Shown here: positions 20,601-31,617 of the stretch, in pieces
Numbering within the stretch: position 1 is the first letter of the stretch
Layout of the letters: each line of letters opens with the position of its first letter
DNA from: Locusta migratoria
Lineage: Eukaryota; Arthropoda; Insecta; Orthoptera; Acrididae
NCBI GenBank assembly: GCA_026315105.1
Contig: CM048750.1
Location: forward strand, 74,083,797-74,147,796
Reading direction: 5' to 3'
Length of the DNA stretch: 64,000 nucleotides
The notes under the pieces: model-generated
What the model was told of the DNA's origin: nothing
Databases searched by the model: none
What the model saw: only the letters and a program-made list of their open reading frames with translations
Made by a program: the position numbers and the translations under genes

Positions 20601-20854
20601 ATGTGATTTGAAGAGAAGTAATAAAATGAGCTCTAACATGGAAATTAAACTTTTCTGGACACAAGTCCATATAACATATTTTCTTTCTTTGTGTGTGAGG
20701 AATGTTTCCTGTAAGTTTGGCGGTACCTTTTTGTAACACCCTGTATAAGCAGCTTCTATGTTACTAGCCAATTAGAAAAGTCTTTACAGTTTAATTAATA
20801 TGAGACTCTAAAAAAGTGTAAATCTAGAACTAAAATTACACTATAGTTAAGGGT

Positions 20855-21083
20855 GAAGCATTGAATTAAAATTTGTGCTGCGGCCGAGTATCGAACCCGG
20901 ACCTCCATGCTCACCAGGCAGAACACAGAATCTGAATAACAGTGTGTGACGTGGAGTCAAGTCGTACTTCGACATTTCCTGAGGCGCTTTAGTCGTTAGT
21001 GTTGTGGTTGAGACGTCTGCCTAGTGAGCATCGTGGTCCGGATTCGATTGCCAGCCGCAACAGAAATTTTAATTCAATGCTTC
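20855..21083. repeat. Foldback with tRNA-like arms
   Basis: The left arm 20855-20921 and right arm about 21021-21083 are inverted copies. Each carries a tRNA-like B-box (CGAACCCGGACC in the left arm, its inverse in the right) and a TTTTAATTC-type tail. It looks like two SINE copies in tail-to-tail opposition or a palindromised SINE, and parallels 1834-2166. Confidence 0.75.
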
Positions 21084-21429
21084 ATATATTCGAGACGCAA
21101 AACAGTCTCTGGGTATATAAATTCATGATGATAACACTATCGTTGTTTATAAGATTCCACTCGGTGGCGCCGCTGACCTGCTAAGCAGCGGGTGCCCGCG
21201 TATCAGCAATCAGCAGTAACACTAGCGGCAGCATCAAAGCTGGTCGCGGCGGCATTAAAACCGCTCACAGTGACAGCAGCACACGTTCTCAATGGCAGCA
21301 TCACGTTCACTTCTGCTTCGCAAATAATAGTTACTTTGTGATTTATTACATGTGTACTATTTCAAACTTCCCACGGCTACCTGTTTAACAAGAAATAATA
21401 AAAAATGAAAACAATAAAAATAGTGAAAT
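21084..21429. other. No gene seen
   Basis: Short patch of CAGCAGTAACACTAGCGGCAG-like sequence without coding evidence; AT-rich afterwards. Confidence 0.3.
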
Positions 21430-21568
21430 TAAAAAATCTTTCACGAAATTTTTCTTCCGAATTTGAACATATTTTGTTAGCAAGCACCTATATAGCGATA
21501 TATGATCATAATAAAATAAGGGAAATCATATTGAAAACAGAAATTTTTAGGTCTTCCTTTCTTCCCCG

Positions 21569-21758
21569 CGGCCGGCCGTGGTGGCCGAGGGGACTGAGGC
21601 GCTCCAGTCACGGTCTGCACGGCCACTACGGTCGGGGGTTCGAATCCCCCCCTCGGGCATGGATATTTGTGCCGTCCTTAGTGTTAGCTAGTTCATAAGT
21701 AGTTTGTACGTTTAGGGACTGATGACCTCGTAGTTAAGTCCCATAAGTTGTACAAAAG
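21569..21758 (+). mobile_element. SINE, family A (first of a tandem pair)
   Basis: Full head; the tail ends at TGTACAAA without the last 'catttgaac', where the second SINE begins. Confidence 0.93.
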
Positions 21759-21981
21759 AGCTGGCCGCGGTGGCCGAGGGGACTGAGACGCTCCAGTCAC
21801 GGTCTGCACGGCCACTACGGTCGGGGGTTCGAATCCCCCCCCTCGGGCATGGATATTTGTGCCGTTCTTAGTCTTAGTTAGTTCATAAGTAGTTTGTAAG
21901 TTTAGGGATCGATGACCGTGTAGTTAAGTCCCATAGACTATACAAACATTTGAACATCTGTACAAACATTTGAACATTTGA
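21759..21981 (+). mobile_element. SINE, family A (second of a tandem pair) with duplicated tail
   Basis: Full head. The terminal unit TACAAACATTTGAACATTTG occurs twice in tandem (about 21940-21960 and 21961-21980), an unusual 3' end. Confidence 0.93.
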
Positions 21982-22150
21982 TCTTCCTCGCGTTATTAGA
22001 GTACGGAACGGTGAAGAGATATCATAAAACCTGTTCTATGAACCCTCCGACATGCACTTAAATGTTATTAGTGGAGTATTTATGTGGTTGTATATGTAGC
22101 TACCAGTGGGCGTTGAATTAAATCAATAGGAAAAAAGTTGAAAATTTGTG

Positions 22151-22220
22151 GCCGCGCCGGAATTCGAACCCGGCAGTCCTGCATACTAGGCAGCTGCGTT
22201 GAGCATTTCGCCACCGGGAC
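22151..22220 (-). repeat. tRNA-like SINE head
   Basis: The minus strand folds as a tRNA-like sequence: A-box-like GGTGGCGAAATGC, anticodon-arm region, B-box GGGTTCGAATTCC. The acceptor stem is imperfect (GTCCCGG/CGCGGCC), and the sequence belongs to the GGCAG-rich tRNA-like repeats of 20855-21083, so I treat it as a retroposon head, not a gene. Confidence 0.55.
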
Positions 22221-22224
22221 ACTT

Positions 22225-22968
22225 GTGATTACGACTACTGCGCGGTTAAATGTTGATTTGATCTTACATTTTAGAAAAATAGCTCATGGCTATAAACTTT
22301 GATTTTCCTTGCTATAACAAACAATAAATGTTGGTATTATCACAGATATCCAACAGATAGTGAGTTATATGTTTGTGGTAATGGTAACGATTAGGAAATG
22401 GCTTGATGCTCAAGCACTTTTAAGACGGGCTAGCTTTATAAACATTTAGTTTCTTCTCTATGAGGATCTTCCTTAAGCAAATCACTGTTTTATATTTTTA
22501 TGGCCCTGTGCCACTTTTCTAATGCGATTGTTTAAACTCTCCTGCGAAGATAATTTCGTGACACCTGTAGGAACAAAGTTTAATCTATATAGCTGATGGT
22601 TTGAAAAATCCACACACTGCAGAGGTAGTGCCCTTTGCTCTTTTTCCTAATTAATTCATTTCGCCGATTCCCACAAGAGTTAAGGCCTGGTGTGTCATTT
22701 AATATTTGTAACTTTTTAGTTAATTTAAAAATAAGTTAACGGCTTCCTTCACTCCACTTTTCTTTTTTCAGTTCGTTATCGGTAATTAGGAACCTACTAT
22801 TCAGGTCAAAATTCACTTGAAAACCAAGCGATAATTCACTTCATGTACTTCAGTGGTTAATGTGGCTAGGTCGCGTTGATCACGACTGATGTAAATACAA
22901 TCGACTTCGAGCGAGAATAACATGGTGTTAACAGCTTGTTGTGGTTTGATTACCAAGTTCAGGTTTAG
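22225..22968. other. No gene seen
   Basis: AT-rich sequence; nothing recognised. Confidence 0.35.
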
Positions 22969-23008
22969 TACTTTTTTTTTTTTTTTTTTGGGGGGGGGGG
23001 GGGGGGGG
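22969..23008. repeat. T-run joined to G-run
   Basis: About 19 T followed by about 19 G. Interesting for length instability or assembly error. Confidence 0.9.
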
Positions 23009-23224
23009 TTGACCGTGGCAGAACAGTCGTGGAATCGGATTAGAACTCTAAAAGCGACCAACATCGATGGCCGTATTTAAGTTAAATTAAATTTATTTAT
23101 TTACTCAATTATTAAATATAACACTCCAATACCTTCCTGTGTACAGCCGAGCAACTTTCTTAGATATTTTTGTCTCGTAAACAAAGCCTCACTATCAATG
23201 AAAGCTAGGATAATAATCTATAGG

Positions 23225-23460
23225 TTGACAAGCTGATTACACGTGTATCATCCATCAGTAACGGTGAAAAAACCTTATGGAAATCTAGAAATATGCGATC
23301 AATTAAAATCCCCTGTTAATAGAACACCACTACACGAGACCATAAGAATGGTCTTTTCTAAACCCATGTTGGTTATGTATAACAGATAGTTTTCTTCAAG
23401 GTGATTCATGGTGTTCGAATGCTATATCATCGGTAAGCGATTATGTTAATAATATTAAGA
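23225..23460 (-). pseudogene. CR1/Jockey-like LINE reverse transcriptase fragment, very diverged
   Basis: The minus strand gives NHLEENYLL followed by IHNQHGFRK-like sequence in a neighbouring frame, the motif that precedes the catalytic palm in these reverse transcriptases. Frames shift within a few codons. The call rests on this motif order and on resemblance to 32560-33784. Confidence 0.45.
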
Positions 23461-25913
23461 ATTCGCCTGCCTGGTTTTTAGTCATAAAATTCGTTTGTAG
23501 GATCTATGCATACTTCCACTCACTTCTGTCTTCTCGGACGATCTTCTTTCTGCATTCTTCAGGCTTCTAGCCTACCTTCTCTGGTGTCAGAATTTCTCCG
23601 CATGTCGGATTGTGTCTGTCCGGTTATATTTCGTAGGAATCACATCATAAACGCTTGTATTTTTATTTTTGTTGTTAATACAAAAAAAAAAAAAAAAAAA
23701 AAAAAAAACTTTCTTGTGACATGGTTGATATTGGCTTTGTATTGTTGTACTTAAATTTAAATTTACTTAATTATTTCCGAGGGTTGTGTAGATTGTTTCG
23801 CTAATGTATATAAATCTTTGTATTTTCTTGTGTATATTCATTTCTATCATTCGTGTATCGTTGGAATTTTAAAGATATTATTCTTTCTATTTCATTGACA
23901 TTTGTTATTATTTTGTTAGGAATTCCCTCCTTTGTCATCTTGTGCGGCATTTTGGCTAACGTGAAATACAAAAAATAAATAAATTAATTAATTAATTAAA
24001 AAATTACTCGCGTGCGTTAATAATATTGTGTAAAGTTGACAACCGATCATCCTGCAGAATCCATTTCAGGAATTCTTACACTACATATTTTTGCCTAATA
24101 GTGATGCTTTTAATAGCCAAAAGTGTCTTCAGCGTTACCAGTGGTTTAATCATCAGTTGGAACGAAAGATATGGAAGTTACAAGAAACGCGTTAGCAGGA
24201 ATTAATAGGTTGACACCACAGTTTTCTGCCCACGATAAATCGTGTTAATTCACAAAACTGAAGAATAGTAATAACTAGCAAACTGAAATATAGCACGTAA
24301 CTAACTTGCAGCACTGCTTTGTCCTCACACAGGTTGCCTGCAACACGTTGGGGTGTATTTAAAACAGGGTAAATGCTTGTCAATAATCAAGCGGCCACTG
24401 CGTCCTTCGCCTTTAGTGCAGTAATTTAATTATCGCAGACATCGGCAGAATTAGGGGCTCATTCAAAGCTGACCACATTACACACATCAATATATCGAAA
24501 ATGATTGTATCTAAATTTACCACTGTTGATTGTACATATTATGCAGTATTTTAATTGCTTCGTTGTTATGTATTTCATGATGAACAATGAGAAAATGTAT
24601 GGCCACGCAGTGATTTTGATGTAGTTACTCTGTAAGAACTGTATTGTGTATTGTTTCCTGAAATGTTAGGATTTTTGTCAAATGATAAAGTGTTTCTGAC
24701 ACTTAAGAATGAGCGGTGACTATTGTAACACGGTATTAATTCTTGAGGTATTGTAATTCTGTAGGCTTTAAATTTGTTGACCATCAATGAATCTATATAT
24801 ACAGATGCAGAGTTGTACAGACAACTAATCGTTATTGGAGTTAAGACAAATCTTTAAGTTTTTAAAATTAAAATATTCTTGTGGTTTTATCATCTTAATC
24901 TAGGGTACTTCTCTTATCGTTCCGATTACTATTGGTTTGGAAATTACCCATGTGTGACCATCACTTAATCGTCATTAGATTCAAAATGTTTTCGAACCAT
25001 AAATCCCTTTACATGTGTGAATACGTGAAAACCATACAGTGTCAATTCTAGGGTGTATGTTCCAACAGTCCGTAATTGCAGTGTCCCAGTTTTCCCACTG
25101 CGGACAGTTCAATTATCTTATGAAAGACCTACCTGTTTTTTGATTTAGTCTTTTATATATTATTTTATGAATTGGCCCAGAAGATAAGCGTAAACGCCTG
25201 TGATTAGCTTAGACCGTGCATCATGGGAAACACAGTAGCCCGTCATTAGAATTAGTTTTGTTTATCATATATGAGAACTCATAACAACCGAACCACTTGG
25301 AGACATAACCAGTTCCTGCATCTCTAAATGAACAACAGACTGTAAAATTCGTGTAGTCGTTATATCTGCAGTTTTCTTCACTACTTTATACACATTTCGT
25401 TTTATTACAATATCGTCAGTGGTTTGCAAATAACGTGTACTTTGTAATAATTTTTCAGTTTTATTAATGAACATATTTTGATCCTAAAATATTGTACATA
25501 ATATATTATTTGAATATCACTGTCGACATTTTTACAAAACGAAACGTATGTACCGAGTGTAAAAAAGACAGATAAAACGAAGAGTTACATTATCAGTGGT
25601 TACCAGTGCAATCCCACAGTTCCATTAACACGAAGTGTTTCCTCTTTAGAACTTTAATAATTGTAGATTATACATACCTAATCTTGCTGTGTGACGTTAC
25701 TTCTTTCGAAATTTCTCTCTTTACCTTCCTTTATGGACTGAATTGATATTTTTATTTCACTATTTACGATCTTCCATGCGTCCTTATTTTGTATTTCGCG
25801 GTAACCTCTATCGTTTTGTAGAGTTTTCTTTAACTGGTTGTTCACGGCCGATAAATATTTGGGGGATAAAATTCTTACGCCAACAGCTATGAAATTCTAT
25901 TATTTATTTAAAA
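23461..25913. other. Long AT-rich stretch, no gene seen
   Basis: Contains an A-run at about 23682-23709 and (TTAA)n patches near 23980. Frames are short (60-82 codons) and without domains. Consistent with intronic or intergenic DNA. Confidence 0.4.
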
Positions 25914-26094
25914 GTGTTCAGATGTTTGTAAACGTATAGGACCAAACTGCTATTGTCATGTTCCTAGACTTCCAAACTATTTAAACAAAGGACATCACAC
26001 ACACACACACACATCCAAGCCCGGGGGAGGACACGAACCTCCGGCGGGAACGGCCGTCTGCTCCGTAGCAGAACGCCTTAGACCACGCGGCTAT
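25914..26094 (-). mobile_element. SINE, family B, diverged
   Basis: B-box and head on the minus strand, with a (CA)n expansion at about 25995-26010 in the tail. Confidence 0.8.
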
Positions 26095-26101
26095 TTTGGT
26101 A

Positions 26102-26310
26102 CTGGCTGCCCGCCTCCGTAGTGGTAGATTGCCATGCAGGGGGTCCGGGTTCGATTCTCGGTCCGGTCAGATATTTTCCCCACTCGGGGGCTGGGTGTTG
26201 TGTTATTCTCATCATCATTGACAAAAGTCGCCGAACTGGCGTAACCTAAAGACTTGCACCAGGCAGGCCGAACACGATCCCAGCTGGGATCGAACGGCCA
26301 AATATGCGAC
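26102..26310 (+). mobile_element. tRNA-derived SINE, distinct family
   Basis: tRNA-like head (GGTAGATTGCC, B-box GGGTTCGATTCTC) and a body with CACTCGGGGGCTGGGTGTTG and CATCATCATTG, then an AGCTGGGATCGAACGG segment that looks like an inverted second B-box. It begins a few bases after the family B SINE ends. Confidence 0.7.
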
Positions 26311-27600
26311 AATGGACTGAAATTATATTTTTACCAAATAGGGTAAGTTCGACAAGTATCCTTTGGGGTCCACAACATAAAGGAAGGTAGATTGGCACTT
26401 AACGTCTCGTCGAAGGTTCCACATTCCGGTGTTTTGTACAGCTCTTGCAGGGTTAGACAAGTACTACGGTAAACTTCTGCCGCGAAGAAACAACAGTTCT
26501 GCCACAGTTTAAGATATATAGTCACGACACTAGCGCAGATTTTTGTTATACCCTACGACTGCAGCGCTCCAAGCGACCAGCAAGCTATATTTCCGAATAT
26601 GATGTTGGATGAGTGCGAATAGTATCGTTTATATTAATTTTTACAGACTTTTCACACTAGGGAACGTATGTAGTGCCATAAAAAAGGTAGTAATTTAAAA
26701 TTAGCTCCATCTTTGTCTTTATTAGGTTTACTGAGATCCCTGATGAGGTACTAAAAGGTACATTGCATGACAGTTTATTTACAATTATCTTGTAATCTAC
26801 AGGCTTTTGCTGAATAATATCTTCTATTAAAAATAAGAAATGGCTAAGAAACATCAGAAGACCTGCCTTTGGCAAAAAGTCGTCGCTTTTCTACTCAGGA
26901 ACGTTAACGCTTCTTCACAACAATTCCAGTAAAATCGGTGAGCGTGGAACGTAGGAAACGCATATAGAATGCAATAACTACAGTATTTAACGTACCTGAG
27001 CAGTCACCACAGCTGTAGCTGAATGAAAAACGTCACACATCTGGCAAGGAAACGGAAAAAGCAATCTGTTTTCAACAAAGAAGAACCCAATTTCACAATT
27101 GTTGCTACAACTGAACCACAAACGGCAAGAATCTTCAAGACATTGTCTTCTTAAGCTAAAGTAATGACACTCAAACGAATATGCGCGTATCAGAAAGACG
27201 AGTGAAGCCTAAAAATGTGCGAATCATTAGACTACACACCGAATTGATAAGCGTCAGAAAACTCTTGTCATAGTAAGAACACATCATAATAAAAATAACT
27301 GTTTCTCTTATATTTATATTCTACTTACTTTCAGAGGAATAAGCTGCAAAATAACACATATTCATAACTATTTGTTCATGACGAAGCTGTTCATTACACC
27401 TCTGAATCAGTTAAATTCTGCTGTTTTTACATTAATGACCGTGTTATGTATATATCTTAATATTTTACTAATGCTTGTAACGCAAAAACTATACCAACTA
27501 CTTCGTTAATTACGCACACAAACAATTCTAAACAAACATCACTCCTACGGCAGTTTTCCTACCACTAGGAGCGCTAGTGTCGTTGCAACTGTCAGTTTTT
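26311..27600. other. No gene seen
   Basis: AT-rich sequence. Minus frames of 64 and 72 codons have no recognised motif. Confidence 0.35.
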
Positions 27601-27957
27601 AACAACTTTCACAGCAGTGAGTGTCGCGACTGTAGATTGTGGTACTGCCTTGACGCAGTGAGCAGAGCGCACTGAAATCTCTCTGGCGCGTGACAAAAAC
27701 CGCTCCGCATCAGATCGGGTAATCTCGGCAACCGCGTGCTGCAACACGTGCCGCGGGAGGGGCGGGGGGGAAGACTGGCACAGCAGCGTGCGAGACTGGA
27801 GACGCGACGAGACGTGTCTGCTGCGGCGTGCAACAGTTCTTTACTGGTCGCCGCAAGGAGCGGTAGGCGGTGTAGACGGCGATTACAACAGAGGGTGTTG
27901 GCTGTAGCAGGTCAAACCGTCAGCACACGGAACAAACAGATAGAGGGCAACATCAAA
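27601..27957. promoter_or_regulatory. CpG-rich patch, candidate regulatory DNA
   Basis: GC/CpG-rich, with an E-box CACGTG inside CAACACGTGCCGCGG (near 27743) and a G-run. It directly precedes the RTE fragment at 27958. Host regulatory DNA or an RTE 5' region are both possible. Confidence 0.3.
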
Positions 27958-28020
27958 CCGTTCTCAGGTATTGTTGAAAGGAGAGTGCGAGTATTAATTG
28001 AGGACAAGTTAGATAAAAAT

Positions 28021-28522
28021 TGTTATGTCGCACAAGTATGAAGTGCGCGCCACGTACTTACGCCGCGCGCCGCCATGCACGCATGGCGCGGCGTTCTTAC
28101 GACGTCAGCCACGAGCGGCCTCTGCTGCAACTCCGCTCGTGGCCACGACTGCTGCATCGTTCGCTTGGGACTGAGATAGGAACCAGTTAACACTTGGGAA
28201 TCAGCTAGGCACCAGTTAAGACTTGGCTATCGGATAGGCACTAGGAATCAACAGTAGGCAGGCCTCTATCTAATCTATGTATCAACATTCTGCAGTCAAG
28301 AATTACGTAAAAGTTAAGTATTACTAAGTCTCTATGAAGTATATATCTCGTTCTAATTTACTCTAGTGTTTCTAGTTTCTGCTGTCCCACTGGCTGGTCA
28401 CCTCCGTACGTGCATACGCGTGCATCCTTTATTCCTGTGTCAGTCTCTTTCTACTCGGCCACCGACACCTACGACAACCGGCGGACGGGACACAAAAGTG
28501 GCGACGAGGATGGGATACAAAA
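28021..28522 (+). mobile_element. LTR-like element, copy 2
   Basis: 502 bp, inserted in the RTE reading frame with the 5-bp duplication AAAAT at 28016-28020 and 28523-28527. Matches 773-1255 in the other orientation. The insertion point is proven by the uninterrupted RTE copy at 53661-54789, where LIEDK-type sequence runs directly into the CGFRP-type part. Confidence 0.8.
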
Positions 28523-29713
28523 AAAATCAGTGTGGGTTTAGGCCTCTTAGAGGCTGTCAGGACCAGATCTTTAGCTTACGGCAGGTAATGGAAAAACGCT
28601 ATGAGTGGAACAGGGAATTGTATCTATGTTTTATAGATCTAGAAAAGGCTTATGACCATGTTCCTAGGAGGAAGCTACTGTCAGTTCTGCAAGATTATAG
28701 TATAGGAGACAAACTTCTGCAGTCAATTAAAGGCATTACATAGACTGTCAGGCAGCAGTTAGAGTAGTTGGCAAATTAAGCTCATGGTTCAGGGTAGTTT
28801 CAGGAGTAAGACAAGTCTGCAACCTGTCACCGCTGTTGTTCATACTATTCATGGATCGTATGTTGAAAACAGTAGACTGGCAGGGCGGGATTAAAATAGA
28901 TCAAAACAAAATAAGCAGTCTCGCATATGCGGATGACCTAGTTGTAATGACAGATTCGATTGAAAGGTTGCAAACTAATATTTCAGAGCTCGAACAGAGG
29001 TGCAAGGATTATGATATGAAGATCAGCATCTCCAAAACGAAAGTAATGTCTGTGGGAAAGAAATAGATTGAGTGCCAATTAGGAGGAATAAAGTTAGGAC
29101 AGGTAGACAGTTTCAAGTACCTGGGATGTATTTTCTCACAGGATGGCAACATAGTGAAAGAACTGGAATCGAGGTGCAGCAAAGTTGTTACAGTGAGTGC
29201 TCAGCTAAGATCTACTCTCTTCTGCAAGAAGGAACTCAGTACCAAGACTACGTTAGCAGTGCACCGCTCTATCTTTCGACCAACTTTGTTGTATGGGAGT
29301 GAAAGTTGGGTGGATACAGATTACCTTATTCATAAGACAGAGGTTACAGGTATAAAGTAGCAAGAAAGATTGGAACAATGGCAGGAGGGTGTCCATAATG
29401 AGGAAACCAAAGAAAAACTTGGAATGAACACCATAGATGAAGCAGTTAGAGCGAACAGACAGATGGCGGGGTCATGTTACACGCATGGGTGAAGCAAGGT
29501 TACCTAAGAGACTCATGAGCTCGGCAGCGGAGGGTAAGAGGAGTCGCGGTAGACCAAGAAGAAAGTAGGCTACTTAGATTCGGTGAAGAATGTTTTTGAA
29601 GGCATAACATCAGACGAGGCATCAATGTTAGCATTGAATAGGGAATCATGGAGGAATTTTATTTAGAGGTACTATGCTCCAGACTGAACGCTGAAAGGCA
29701 TAATCAATCTCTA

Positions 29714-29749
<36 letters not shown>
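29714..29749 (+). repeat. (GAT)n microsatellite
   Basis: About 12 GAT units forming the 3' tail of the RTE copy. Confidence 0.95.
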
Positions 29750-29864
29750 GTCAGATTGTATGATGGAAACCGATTTCAAGTCCCTAGACGATATTACACC
29801 ACTGGAAATAGATATTACTACACTGTCTTAGAGTTTTCAAATTAAGATTTACGAGGGTTCTCGT

Positions 29865-30160
29865 ATGTACCCGACCCCTACAAAGAAAACACAAAAATTT
29901 TGGAAGAAATGTATTTATCTTTCAACATAATCACCTTTCAGCTGTATACACTTTTCCCGGCGATGTTCCACAAGTTCGATAACCTTTTTATAATGACAAC
30001 TCTCTAACTCCTCAAAACAACCACTAACTGCCGAAATCACGTCTTCATTTTTCGAAAATCTTCGACCACCGAGCAGTTTTTACATGTTTGGAAACAGAAA
30101 ATAATCCAATGGGGCTAAATCTTGCAAATAGAATGTATGAGGTAGCAATTCAGGCTTTAA
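29865..30160 (-). pseudogene. Mariner-like transposase C-terminal fragment
   Basis: The minus strand reads LAPLDYFLF, then KLLGGRRFSKNEDVISAV, then CFEELE, KKVIELVEHRREKCIQLKGDY. This matches the last catalytic Asp region (PDLAPSDY in the family) and C-terminus of mariner transposases. A stop interrupts after FLFPNM. The DDD core upstream is missing; the SINE at 30161 marks the break. Confidence 0.75.
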
Positions 30161-30298
30161 ATCAAATGTTTGTATAGCTTATGGGTCTTAACTACAGGGT
30201 CATCAGTCCCTAAACTTACAAACTACTTATGAACTAGCTAACACTAAGGACGGCACAAATATCCATGCCCGAGGTGGGATTCGAACCTCCGACCATAG
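30161..30298 (-). mobile_element. SINE, family A, 5'-truncated
   Basis: Tail and B-box only. Confidence 0.85.
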
Positions 30299-30400
30299 GA
30301 ATAGGAAACAGAATGCCCAGTAGTGGTAAAGTGTACCCTCCGCCACGCACTCTATGGTAGATTGCGGAGTATATATGGAGATAGCATACCGCTTTATGTG
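30299..30400 (+). repeat. LINE 3' tail fragment
   Basis: ACCCTCCGCCACGCACTC and GCGGAGTATATATGG resemble the 3' tails of the CR1/Jockey-like LINEs seen near 39300 and 32590 in inverse orientation. Confidence 0.4.
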
Positions 30401-30560
30401 CCATTTATATACGACTGTTGGAATTTAAGTAGTGGCAACACTGTTGTCGAGACACTATGCAGTGGAATCTACTATTGTCGCTGTTATCACACGTTGTTGA
30501 CATGCCTACCTTACCTCCGATCAAATGGACTCGCCCTTCACTCCTCACCGGTGTGCGCAC

Positions 30561-31370
30561 AATCGAGGGAAACAATGACTTGTGAGCGAGCGGTCCAACG
30601 TAACGGTGTCACCATGTTTTCGAAACAGGAACAGCGGAGTTGGATCAAGACGTACCAGAGGTCGTACCACACGACAGTGTTACCAAGGTCTTCAAAAGGC
30701 ATGCGGGGAAACGGCATTGCCGAACGGTGCCACGCTGGGTATAAGCTTTCAACGAAGGTTGGCAATCTGTGGCAGACAGGTATCGAGCAGTTCGTCTTAG
30801 CGAGCCTGGAGAAGTACATACTGTTGCCGCGTTAGTGGACAGAAGATTTAAGAGCTCGCCCACGAAATCGGATTAGCGCTTACGACTGTGCTTCGCATCC
30901 TGAAGGAACGGCTAGACATGCGAAAAATTGCATCACTATTGGTTCCACGTGAATTGACGGAAATGCAGAACTGGATGCTTTACGACGTTGCTCAAACCCA
31001 CACGGAGTGCTATGGACGCGAAGGAGAGGCTTTCACATGCCGCATCGTAACACTGTATGAGACATGGCCTACATCGACGAGCAAAAACTGAAACGCCAAT
31101 CCATCGAATAGCGTCATTATGGGTCGCCGCGGAAGTCCTTCTAACTTGATTTGATTCCGAATATCAGGGAACCACTTCGTGGGATTTGCTTCAGAACTGT
31201 TCTAGACATTCGACTGGCAGTAGATTGCTCCATTCGTACCATCAACAAACATGCTCTTCTAACGGTATACTACACCTTCCACAACGCTGGCAACGGGTTC
31301 TACGCAACTCTAGTGACTACTTTGAATGACAGCAACAGTTACAAACATTAACACTTTTGTATCGGTTGTT
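30561..31370 (+). pseudogene. Mariner-like transposase, internally deleted
   Basis: 30602 onward gives MFSKQEQ, then in another frame TRQCYQGLQKACGE and the N-terminal DNA-binding domain, IRELAHEIGLALTTVLRIL, WVPRELTEMQ-like and a VTLDETWA-type segment, the first catalytic Asp. At about 31141 the sequence jumps to LDLIPNIREPLRGICFRT, near the C-terminus. About 300 bases holding the remaining catalytic residues are lost. Several frameshifts. It differs in sequence from the mariner at 9526 and 42912. Confidence 0.7.
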
Positions 31371-31497
31371 CCAACCCCCGTATTAAAGTAAAACTAGTAT
31401 CATTCGTAGGATGTGTTATTCGTTTTATGCTGTAGACCTGAGTATGATTCGGTAACCATATTTTCACTCTCCAGCGAAGTGTGCGCTGGTAAAAAGC
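31371..31497. other. Short unassigned spacer
   Basis: Contains the presumed 3' flank of the mariner-like remnant; no distinct TIR found. Confidence 0.3.
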
Positions 31498-31617
31498 ATC
31501 GTGGCAAATTAAAACTGTGTGTCAGTCGGGGATTCGAACCTAGGACATTTGCCATTCGTGGGCAGGAGCTCTATCGACTGAAGTGCCTGTGCACGCTTTA
31601 GAGCCAGTCCTCACGGC
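31498..31617 (-). mobile_element. tRNA-derived SINE fragment
   Basis: The minus strand has a tRNA-like head with TCGATAGAGCTC, GCCCACGAATGGC and B-box GGTTCGAATCC, then a CACAGTTTTAATTTGCC tail typical of an arthropod SINE family. Confidence 0.6.

Larger units (their letters stand above)
19547..20743. mobile_element. TA-flanked DDE transposon with long inverted termini, defective
   Basis: CAGGGTGTTACA at 19547 and TGTAACACCCTG ending at 20743 form TIRs that extend to about 100 bp of inverted similarity. TA flanks both sides. The interior carries a plus-strand transposase relic and a nested palindrome. Tc1/mariner/IS630-type (DDE_3) is the likely superfamily from TA duplication and protein relic. 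Confidence 0.75.
21430..22110 (+). pseudogene. CR1/Jockey-like LINE 3' end split by tandem SINEs
   Basis: 21430-21568 and 21982-22110 align with the LINE 3' end at 56160-56477 (shared AGCACCTATATAG-like then AAAATAAGGGAAATCA, then TGAACCCTC and GTATATGTAGC tail). Two SINEs occupy the gap at 21569-21981. The coding remnant is too damaged to translate. Confidence 0.6.
27958..29749 (+). pseudogene. RTE-clade LINE fragment split by the LTR-like element
   Basis: 27958-28020 encodes RRVRVLIEDKLD, and 28523-29749 continues with CGFRPLRGCQDQIF, LYLCFIDLEKAYD, VSGVRQVCNLSPLLF, LAYADDLVV and later RRSFRP-type C-terminal segments, the ordered reverse-transcriptase motifs of RTE elements. The catalytic YADD is intact, but in-frame stops and shifts occur (for example after LLQSIKGIT). 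The 3' end is a (GAT)n tail at about 29714-29749. 5' truncated: no endonuclease is seen. Related copies lie at 47593 and 53661. Confidence 0.88.

Noticed and set aside
22151..22220. Functional tRNA gene on the minus strand
   Set aside because: Imperfect acceptor stem, similarity to the tRNA-like arms at 20855-21083, and no terminator-like T-run at the expected place.
28366..28743. 125-codon gene with reverse-transcriptase part
   Set aside because: The N-terminal third is the end of the LTR-like insertion; the rest is the RTE fragment with a stop.
30323..30835. 170-codon plus-strand gene
   Set aside because: Chimera of a LINE tail and one frame of a frameshifted mariner-like transposase.
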